DNA of 19,413 bases from RGIG1995 sp045658315 (GTDB taxonomy: Bacteria; Bacillota; Clostridia; Oscillospirales; CAG-272), in contig JAZOUV010000030.1 of the NCBI GenBank assembly GCA_045658315.1, positions 1-19,413 on the forward strand, read 5' to 3'. Shown piece by piece: positions 14,413-19,413 of this stretch (positions are counted from its first letter, which is position 1; every line of letters begins with the position of its first letter). The notes beneath the pieces are model-generated. The model saw nothing but the letters and a program-made list of their open reading frames with translations, made no database searches and had not been told where the DNA came from. The translations under genes were made by a program, and so were the position numbers.

Positions 14413-16296
14413 TTATTCCGCTTTTGGAGCCATAATATACGTAGGAACTATCTCTTTTACAAGTGAACGCATATCCACCGAGTCGTCGCACATACAGTGC
14501 CTCATTTTGTGAAGTACGCCGTAGAAATGCTCTTCGTCAAACTCGATGGGTTTTCCTATATGTATAAGCTTATTTTCGGTAGCCTGAATACCCTCTTCGC
14601 CCATAAGAAGCTCTTCATAAAGCTTTTCGCCCGGTCTCAGTCCCGTAAACTTAATATCTATCTCCTTGTAAGGCTCAAAGCCCGAAAGTCTTATAAGATT
14701 TTCCGCAAGGTCAAGAATCTTCACGGGCTTACCCATATCAAGAATAAATATCTCTCCGCCCTTTGCGGACGCACCCGCCTGCAAAACTAAGGACACAGCC
14801 TCGGGTATGGTCATAAAATACCTGATTATATCGGGATGAGTTACGGTAACAGGTCCTCCACTCTCTATCTGCTTTTTAAACAGCGGAATAACCGAGCCGT
14901 TACTGCCGAGCACGTTACCGAATCTGACTGCAACGAATTCCGTCTCGGATACACGGTTATACGCCTGCACAATCATCTCGCATATACGCTTGCTTGCACC
15001 CATGATATTTGTAGGATTTACCGCCTTATCCGTAGAAATCAGAACAAACCTCTTTACTCTGAACTTATCGGCCATCTGAACTGTATTCAATGTACCGAAG
15101 ACGTTATTCTTTATAGCCTCGTTGGGATTGTCCTCCATAAGCGGAACATGCTTGTGAGCCGCCGCATGATACACCACGTCGGGTCTGTATTTCTCGAAAA
15201 CCATATCCATTCTCTTGTTATCTCTTACCGAACCGATAAGGGCAACAATATCAAGCAACGGATATTTTCTCTTTAATTCAAGCTGAATATCGTAGGTGTT
15301 GTTTTCGTAAATGTCAAATATAATAAGCTTCTTTGGATTATACGCGGCAATCTGACGGCAAAGCTCGCTTCCGATTGACCCGCCGCCCCCCGTAACCATT
15401 ACGACACGGCCGCTTACGTAACTCATAACGCAGTTAAAGTCCATTCTTATAGGCTCTCTGCCAAGCAAATCTTCAATTTCTACGTTTCTAATCTGCTTAA
15501 CGTATTCACCATTCGCCTCGTCTCCGTCTACCATTTGGTAAATAGAAGGCATAGTCTTAACTGCACAGCTCGTCTTAGCACAGATGCCGAGTATCTCGGT
15601 CTTATCCTTTGCCGGACATGAGGGAATAGCAAAAATTATCTTTTTTATACGGTATTTATGTACAGCGTCTTCAATAAAATATCTGTTTCCGACAACAGGT
15701 ATATTCTCCAACAGCATTCCCTTTTTACCCGGGTCATCGTCAATAATACACCTTACTCTGTATTCGTCGCTATGCTTAGAGTTCATCTCTCTGATAAAGA
15801 GAAAACAAGCGTCGCCCCCGCCTATTATCATAGTATTGTTTTCCTCGTCCTCAGCCGAACTAAACAATACGGTATTTTTCTTGTGTTCAATAGAATAAAT
15901 GATTATACGGAAAATTACAATAAACGCAACCGACATTACCCCCGCAACAATATGTACTTTAAGGTAATCGACAGCTCCGAACATTTTTGACAAAGCCATT
16001 CCGGCCGAAATGTGTATAACGTATGAGACCATCTGAGAAAAAATCAAAGCTATTATAAGTTTTGACATTTCCTGCAAAGTTGAGTAATACCAAATAATTC
16101 GATAGATATTCAATATGTAAAGCGAAACGACGTAAACAATAGCCTGAATACCTAAGCCTATTAACCAAACCGTCAAGATTTCTTTCTTGTCTGTAAAAGA
16201 AGCAAAGAAAACAAACTCCGATAACAGCATAGCAATAACTGCAAGCAACATATCTGCTACACGGAGAATATACGGCTTCCATTCATTTATACGCAA
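14413..16296 (-). CDS. Membrane-bound UDP-sugar 4,6-dehydratase, PglF/CapD type
   Basis: 627 residues with a TTG start (GGGAG nine bases upstream). It has four N-terminal membrane helices (about 14-32, 43-63, 80-97 and 113-136), a first nucleotide-binding-like domain (about 153-270, IIGGGDACFLFIRE), and a C-terminal extended SDR dehydratase domain (295-585). The Rossmann motif VTGGGGSIGSE is at 301-311, STDKAVNPTNIMGASK at 421-436 and RYFMTIPEA at 492-500. The usual SDR YxxxK is MxxxK here (Met432/Lys436), a known feature of PglF/CapD-type enzymes. The family converts UDP-GlcNAc (or similar) to a 4-keto-6-deoxy sugar for bacillosamine, capsule or S-layer glycan synthesis at the inner membrane. 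Its own promoter lies at 16341-16369. The exact sugar cannot be read. Confidence 0.93.
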   Translation of the reverse strand: MRINEWKPYILRVADMLLAVIAMLLSEFVFFASFTDKKEILTVWLIGLGIQAIVYVVSLYILNIYRIIWYYSTLQEMSKLIIALIFSQMVSYVIHISAGMALSKMFGAVDYLKVHIVAGVMSVAFIVIFRIIIYSIEHKKNTVLFSSAEDEENNTMIIGGGDACFLFIREMNSKHSDEYRVRCIIDDDPGKKGMLLENIPVVGNRYFIEDAVHKYRIKKIIFAIPSCPAKDKTEILGICAKTSCAVKTMPSIYQMVDGDEANGEYVKQIRNVEIEDLLGREPIRMDFNCVMSYVSGRVVMVTGGGGSIGSELCRQIAAYNPKKLIIFDIYENNTYDIQLELKRKYPLLDIVALIGSVRDNKRMDMVFEKYRPDVVYHAAAHKHVPLMEDNPNEAIKNNVFGTLNTVQMADKFRVKRFVLISTDKAVNPTNIMGASKRICEMIVQAYNRVSETEFVAVRFGNVLGSNGSVIPLFKKQIESGGPVTVTHPDIIRYFMTIPEAVSLVLQAGASAKGGEIFILDMGKPVKILDLAENLIRLSGFEPYKEIDIKFTGLRPGEKLYEELLMGEEGIQATENKLIHIGKPIEFDEEHFYGVLHKMRHCMCDDSVDMRSLVKEIVPTYIMAPKAE

Positions 16297-16340
16297 AGAA
16301 AAGCACTCCCTTCCCTTTTTTTATTATTATACTCTCATTG

Positions 16341-16369
16341 ATTATACACCTTTCTTTCCGTTTTGTAAA
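16341..16369 (-). promoter_or_regulatory. Sigma-A promoter of the dehydratase gene
   Basis: Read on the - strand: TTTACA (16369-16364), 17 bases, TATAAT (16346-16341). Only one base differs from the -35 consensus. The start of transcription would fall near 16334, about 38 bases before the TTG start, with GGGAAGGGAG as the ribosome binding site. Confidence 0.8.
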
Positions 16370-16453
16370 CCCCTAAAACAAAAAAATAAATTTACAATTT
16401 ATACATTTTGAAGATACATTTTCATAAATACGTCCATAATGTAATACAATTAC

Positions 16454-16699
16454 GGGATTCCTCGGCTTCAAATTGGAATGACCGATAGAGTTGTTGTTTG
16501 TACAACCATCATCAAGTGAGTCATTCTGAGTGAAGCGACCTTGTGACGCGGAATCGAAGAATCCCGTTATTCTTATCCAAATATTTATGGGATTCCTCGG
16601 CTTCGCTCGGAATGACCGATAGAGTTGCTGTTTGTACAAACATCATCAAGTGAGTCATTCTGAGTGGAGCGACCTTGTGTCGCGGAATCGAAGAATCCC
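16454..16699. repeat. Two tandem copies of a dispersed inverted-repeat element
   Basis: Copy 1 spans 16454-16565 and copy 2 spans 16589-16699. Each begins GGGATTCCTCGGCTTC and ends GAATCGAAGAATCCC, close to the reverse complement of its start, with GTCATTCTGAGTG (or TCATTCTGAGTG) as an inner arm. The centre GTTGTTTGTACAACCATCAT / GCTGTTTGTACAAACATCAT differs slightly between copies. The linker between copies (GTTATTCTTATCCAAATATT) also occurs, with one base change, within the phage copy near 3076. Such elements are non-autonomous (REP/MITE-like); no transposase is seen. Confidence 0.85.
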
Positions 16700-16712
16700 G
16701 TTATCTCAGTGC

Positions 16713-16750
16713 AAAAAAATACTGCCCGACTCCTTTACAGAAGCCGAGCA
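16713..16750 (-). terminator. Intrinsic terminator of the aspartate kinase gene
   Basis: On the - strand TGCTCGGCTTC (16750-16740) pairs with GGAGTCGGGCA (16733-16723), with three G-T pairs and a TGTAAA loop, and is followed by a seven-base U-tract (16719-16713) after a short GTA. It lies 18 bases after the kinase stop codon. Confidence 0.88.
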
Positions 16751-16767
16751 ATACGTATACGTTATTC

Positions 16768-18096
16768 TTATTTAACAAACTCGTTGTAAATTGCCTTCAT
16801 TGCAATTTCGAGGTCGCCCTCGTCAACACCGACAATAATGTTTAATTCGCTTGAGCCTTGGTCAATCATTCTAAGGTTGACACCCGCTTTAGCAATCGCA
16901 TCGAACACTCTCGCCGCAGTACCTCTTTCACCAACCATACCACGACCTACAACAGCAAGCAGAGCAAGGTTATCTTCGATATAGATGCAGTCGGGCTCAA
17001 CCTCACGGCAAAGCTCGTTGATAAGCTCATCTCTGTGGTTTTCAAGCTGACTTGTACTCAGCACCACGCTCATCGTATCAATACCTGAAGGAAGATGCTC
17101 AAACACCATATTGTGTCTTTCAAACACTTCAAGCACTTTTCTTCCGAAGCCTACAGCCGAGTTCATCATATCCTGCTCAAGTGTAATAACGGAAAAGTTC
17201 TTCTTACCTGCAATACCCGTAATAACACGTTCACTGTCAATTTTGTCCGTTTTGGGAACGATAAGCGTACCGGGAGCTGAGGGCTCGTTTGTATTCTTGA
17301 TTTGCACGGGAATACCAACCGTTCTTACGGGGAATATAGCGTCCTCGTGAAGCACTGTTGCACCCATGTACGAAAGCTCACGCAATTCTCTGTAGGTAAT
17401 AACCTCGATAGGCTTGGGGTTATCCACAATTCTCGGGTCAGCCATAAGGAAGCCCGAAACGTCTGTCCAGTTTTCGTAAATATCCGCATCACAAGCTCTT
17501 GCAACGATAGAACCGGTAATATCGGAACCGCCACGGCTGAACGTCTTGATTGAGCCGTCGGGCATTGAGCCGTAGAAGCCGGGAATAACAGCCTTTTCGT
17601 GAGTTTTAAGCAAGCCCTTCAAAACTGCATTAGTCTTGTCCTCGTCGAATTTACCGTCTTCCTTAAAGAAGATTACATCTGCCGCGTCAATAAATTCAAA
17701 GCCAAGATATGCCGCAAGTATCTTACCGTTGAGGAACTCGCCTCTGCTTGCCGCATAGTCGCTGCCCCTCTTGCTTTTTATGTTAGTCTTAACAGTCTCA
17801 AACTCCTCTTCAAGAGAAAAATCTTTTAGTCCAAGACCCGCAATAATCTCGTTATATCTCTTTTTAATACCGTCAAAATAAACGTCTATAGACTCGCCTC
17901 TCTCAGCAAGTGCGTTACACTTGTAAAGCATATCCGTTACCTTGACATCGTCCTTATATCTCTTGCCCGGAGCTGAGGGCACAACATATCTTCTGTTCTC
18001 GTCAGAAAGTATAATATCGGCAACCTTTTTAAACTGATTAGCATCGCTGAGAGAGCTGCCGCCGAATTTAACTGTTTTTATGTGATCTCGTTTCAC
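16768..18096 (-). CDS. Aspartate kinase
   Basis: 442 residues, first enzyme of the lysine/threonine/methionine and diaminopimelate pathway: ATP plus aspartate to 4-phospho-aspartate. Motifs visible are VKFGGSSL (9-16, ATP/substrate loop), GSDYAASRGEFLNGKILAAY (111-130), FSRGGSDITGSI (186-197) and WTDVSGFLMADPRIV (210-224). The C-terminal ~150 residues form two ACT domains (about 295-360 and 370-440, including VVGRGMVGERGTAARVFDAI), where feedback amino acids bind. The length and the order fit the monofunctional class with two ACT domains; homoserine dehydrogenase is not fused. The start is GTG at 18096; the upstream in-frame ATG-like triplet leads to a stop. GGAGAG precedes it. Downstream is its own terminator, so it is monocistronic. 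Which amino acid inhibits it cannot be read. Confidence 0.96.
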   Translation of the reverse strand: MKRDHIKTVKFGGSSLSDANQFKKVADIILSDENRRYVVPSAPGKRYKDDVKVTDMLYKCNALAERGESIDVYFDGIKKRYNEIIAGLGLKDFSLEEEFETVKTNIKSKRGSDYAASRGEFLNGKILAAYLGFEFIDAADVIFFKEDGKFDEDKTNAVLKGLLKTHEKAVIPGFYGSMPDGSIKTFSRGGSDITGSIVARACDADIYENWTDVSGFLMADPRIVDNPKPIEVITYRELRELSYMGATVLHEDAIFPVRTVGIPVQIKNTNEPSAPGTLIVPKTDKIDSERVITGIAGKKNFSVITLEQDMMNSAVGFGRKVLEVFERHNMVFEHLPSGIDTMSVVLSTSQLENHRDELINELCREVEPDCIYIEDNLALLAVVGRGMVGERGTAARVFDAIAKAGVNLRMIDQGSSELNIIVGVDEGDLEIAMKAIYNEFVK

Positions 18097-18130
18097 AACA
18101 TTCTCTCCTTTTTAACTAAATATACATTAC

Positions 18131-18159
18131 ATTATATGTCAGCTTATCCAATTTGTCAA
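18131..18159 (-). promoter_or_regulatory. Perfect-consensus sigma-A promoter of aspartate kinase
   Basis: On the - strand: TTGACA (18159-18154), 17 bases, TATAAT (18136-18131). Both hexamers match the consensus exactly. The transcript would start near 18124, only about 28 bases before the GTG, leaving no room for a lysine riboswitch or a leader-peptide attenuator. Confidence 0.92.
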
Positions 18160-18290
18160 CACAAAATCTATCAATTTCACCAATAAAAAGCAATTATTTT
18201 TTTCGATAAATCCAACTTTTATGAAAAGATTGATATTTTTATGTAAAAACAAACAACACGTTTTATTCGCCCTGTAAAAAGCTATTGAAA

Positions 18291-18321
18291 CAAACGAATA
18301 AAAAGCATATTTTTTCGTTTG
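18291..18321. repeat. Short inverted repeat upstream of M50 protease
   Basis: CAAACGAA (18291-18298) and TTCGTTTG (18314-18321) are exact reverse complements; A/T tracts between them extend the possible stem. It lies in the region where a promoter for the downstream protease should be, so it could be an operator. There is no direct proof. Confidence 0.4.
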
Positions 18322-18368
18322 ACTCAGTATATTTATTTCACAGAATACAGAGCAAAGAAGTGTTATAC

Positions 18369-18434
18369 GTGAAAAAAATAATTATATACCTTATATCAAC
18401 CATAATACTTATGGCGGTGATAAAATATGGCTGA
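18369..18434 (+). CDS. Possible 21-residue membrane leader peptide upstream of M50 protease
   Basis: A GTG start with a weak AAAGAAG site gives MKKIIIYLISTIILMAVIKYG, a lysine-led single membrane helix, and stops at 18434, overlapping the protease ATG at 18427 by eight bases. The overlap suggests translational coupling. No known family is recognised, and a frame this short can arise by chance, so I hold it as a candidate only. Confidence 0.3.
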   Translation: MKKIIIYLISTIILMAVIKYG

Positions 18435-19011
18435 TAAACCGAGGATTAAAATCGCCCTGCCGACGTTTGTTTTTTTCGGGCTGTTGGCAGCCGCAGGCTC
18501 GGGAGTATTGCATCTGCTTCCCTTTTTGGCTGCTCTTCTTCACGAAACGGGACATATCGCCGTTATGCTCGCCTGCGGTCAAGGCGTAAACAGGATAACT
18601 GTACTACCATTCGGTATCGACATAAAAAAAGCCCCCTGCCTTTCTTCGTATAAGACCGACATAGCTGTAAGCTCAGCCGGCGTTGTTGTAAATATTTTAA
18701 TGATAGGACTGTGCGTTTTCTTGCCCGAAACACCGGCTGTAACATACTTTGCACAAAGCAACCTCGTGCTTATAGCAATAAATATATTGCCAATAAAAAC
18801 ACTCGACGGCGGACAGATACTTGAAAAGACGTTACTTCTGAAGCTGTCACCCGACACGGCGGAAAAAATAGTTGATTTGTGCTCCATGGTATGCATACTG
18901 CTTGCGGGAGCTGTTGCTGTGTGGCTGTTGTTGCGGTCGGGATATAACTTTACACTGCTTGTTATGTGTATGTATCTTTTTTCGGGAATTTTCCTGAAAA
19001 AGACTGAATAA
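18427..19011 (+). CDS. SpoIVFB-like M50B site-2 metalloprotease
   Basis: 194 residues, nearly all hydrophobic, with five or six membrane helices. The zinc motif HETGH (residues 39-43, HExxH) lies in a helix near the N-terminus and the third ligand motif NILPIKTLDGG (N119...P122...L126-D127-G128; consensus NxxPxxxLDG) lies about 80 residues later. This is the M50B layout of SpoIVFB, the intramembrane protease that cleaves pro-sigma-K in sporulating Bacillota. It lacks the C-terminal CBS domain found in SpoIVFB of Bacillus and is shorter than the full-length protein (about 290), so it may be a related small S2P with another substrate. There is no SpoIVFA-like partner upstream. GGCGGTG precedes the ATG at loose spacing. 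Confidence 0.85.
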   Translation: MADKPRIKIALPTFVFFGLLAAAGSGVLHLLPFLAALLHETGHIAVMLACGQGVNRITVLPFGIDIKKAPCLSSYKTDIAVSSAGVVVNILMIGLCVFLPETPAVTYFAQSNLVLIAINILPIKTLDGGQILEKTLLLKLSPDTAEKIVDLCSMVCILLAGAVAVWLLLRSGYNFTLLVMCMYLFSGIFLKKTE

Positions 19012-19306
19012 CAGGGGATATATGCAATACGGAGAGTGGGGTAACGCAATTTTTCAGAACAGAAGATAATTGCACTGTCGCAACATGTTAAGAAGCAAAA
19101 AATACCGTTGTACGAAAGGTAAAGATTTTTTCTTAACAAAAAAACAGAAATACTCGCCCGTACATTCACACATTTTGCAAAAAATACTGCCTATATTACC
19201 AATATAGCACCCTGGAAGCTTGCAGAACAGAAAACCAAAATTAACCTCCGACATAGAATAATATCAGGGTAAAGAAATATCCGCTTTCCCCGAAAGGAGG
19301 TTTACT
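19012..19306. other. 295-base intergenic region upstream of Cys-rich mini-gene
   Basis: No credible gene. A - strand frame (19054-19254) exists but has no ribosome binding site and ends in a hydrophobic, aromatic sequence that looks accidental. A perfect small hairpin CTATATT/AATATAG lies at 19191-19207 with loop ACC, without a T-tract after it. A strong AAAGGAGG at 19293-19300 belongs to the next gene. I see no good promoter. Confidence 0.5.
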
Positions 19307-19413
19307 ATGAACTGCTTGTGTAACCTTTTCGACTGTGAAAACATCTGGGTTATAATCGCTATCTGCCTCGTGCTCTTCTTCCTTTGCAACTGCGGAGGCG
19401 GTTGTGGTTGCGG
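19307..19413 (+). CDS. Cysteine-rich single-helix mini-protein, cut by window edge
   Basis: An ATG after AAAGGAGG (seven-base gap) opens a frame that runs off the right end after 35 codons. The visible product has CLCNLFDCENIW, a hydrophobic helix (about 13-26, IWVIIAICLVLFFL) and a Cys/Gly tail (CNCGGGCGCG). Eight cysteines occur in 35 residues. Short Cys/Gly-rich one-helix proteins with an MxCLCNLF-like start are common in gut Clostridia; their function is not established. The length of the whole protein cannot be seen. Confidence 0.7.
   Translation, partial: MNCLCNLFDCENIWVIIAICLVLFFLCNCGGGCGC

Larger units (their letters stand above)
16297..16767. other. 471-base intergenic region between dehydratase and aspartate kinase
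   Basis: No gene is visible. It holds, from left to right, the dehydratase promoter (16341-16369), an AT-rich stretch, two tandem copies of a ~111-bp inverted-repeat element (16454-16699) and the aspartate kinase terminator (16713-16750). An apparent reading frame on the - strand (16373-16639) runs straight through the repeats and is rejected as coding. Confidence 0.8.
18097..18426. other. 330-base divergent intergenic region
   Basis: It holds the kinase promoter at 18131-18159, an AT-rich middle with no signal I can name, an inverted repeat CAAACGAA/TTCGTTTG at 18291-18321 with complementary A/T tracts inside, and a possible 21-codon leader frame at 18369-18434. A weak TTGACT at 18319-18324 has no good -10 at the right distance. 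Confidence 0.6.

Noticed and set aside
14320..14512. Small + strand reading frame across the terminator and dehydratase 3' end
   Set aside because: It runs through a strong terminator hairpin and the antisense of a well-supported gene, with no family resemblance.
16373..16639. Protein-coding gene on the - strand over the inverted repeats
   Set aside because: The frame is made of dispersed-repeat sequence (GFFDSASQGRF-type translation), has no ribosome site and overlaps the dehydratase promoter.
18097..18130. Lysine riboswitch (L box) ahead of aspartate kinase
   Set aside because: The perfect promoter at 18131-18159 leaves a leader of only about 28 bases, too short for a riboswitch.
19054..19254. 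- strand 66-codon gene before the Cys-rich mini-gene
   Set aside because: No ribosome binding site, no recognised family, and an aromatic/hydrophobic composition expected of random A/T-rich antisense sequence.

Overview
The window reads as the late (morphogenesis and lysis) half of a Caudoviricetes prophage, followed by chromosomal genes of its host. The host looks like a gut-type low-to-mid-GC Clostridia (Bacillota, probably Oscillospiraceae or a relative). The reasons are strong AGGAGG-type ribosome binding sites, frequent TTG/GTG starts, consensus sigma-A promoters, a CD1375-type phage mini-protein and a SpoIVFB-like M50 protease. No taxon can be fixed from sequence inspection alone.

Positions 1-14318, all on the + strand, are phage. 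The order is: 3' end of the large terminase; portal; a short replisome-organizer-like protein; a non-coding block with 12-bp iterons and dispersed inverted repeats; scaffold-like protein; a 3'-end tandem duplication; an N4-gp56-type major capsid protein; two small head/connector proteins; a 597-residue tail-nozzle-like protein; a tail fibre; a DUF1617-like protein; an Ala/Gln/Tyr-rich possible internal virion protein; a C-type-lectin-fold receptor-binding protein; two small tail-associated proteins; then the lysis cassette (XhlA-like protein, holin, GH25 endolysin). No tape-measure, tail-tube or sheath gene lies between capsid and lysis, so a short-tailed (podovirus-like) particle is the best guess. 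No integrase, repressor, small terminase or reverse transcriptase is in the window.

A strong bidirectional hairpin terminator at about 14364-14401 separates the endolysin from host genes read from the opposite strand. These are a membrane-bound PglF/CapD-type UDP-sugar 4,6-dehydratase (14413-16296) and an aspartate kinase (16768-18096), each with a textbook promoter upstream. Between them lie two tandem copies of a roughly 111-bp inverted-repeat element; a clearly related copy sits inside the phage at about 2976-3150. On the + strand follow a small SpoIVFB-like M50 metalloprotease and, cut by the window edge, a cysteine-rich one-helix mini-protein.

The most unusual structures are: (1) four identical copies of the last 27 nt of the scaffold gene, separated by three near-identical 34-35-nt palindromic hairpins, just before the capsid gene; (2) four head-to-tail 12-bp iterons resembling DnaA boxes next to an AT-rich stretch, downstream of a truncated replisome organizer inside the structural operon; (3) a lectin-fold receptor-binding protein of the type often diversified by diversity-generating retroelements, with no retroelement visible here.
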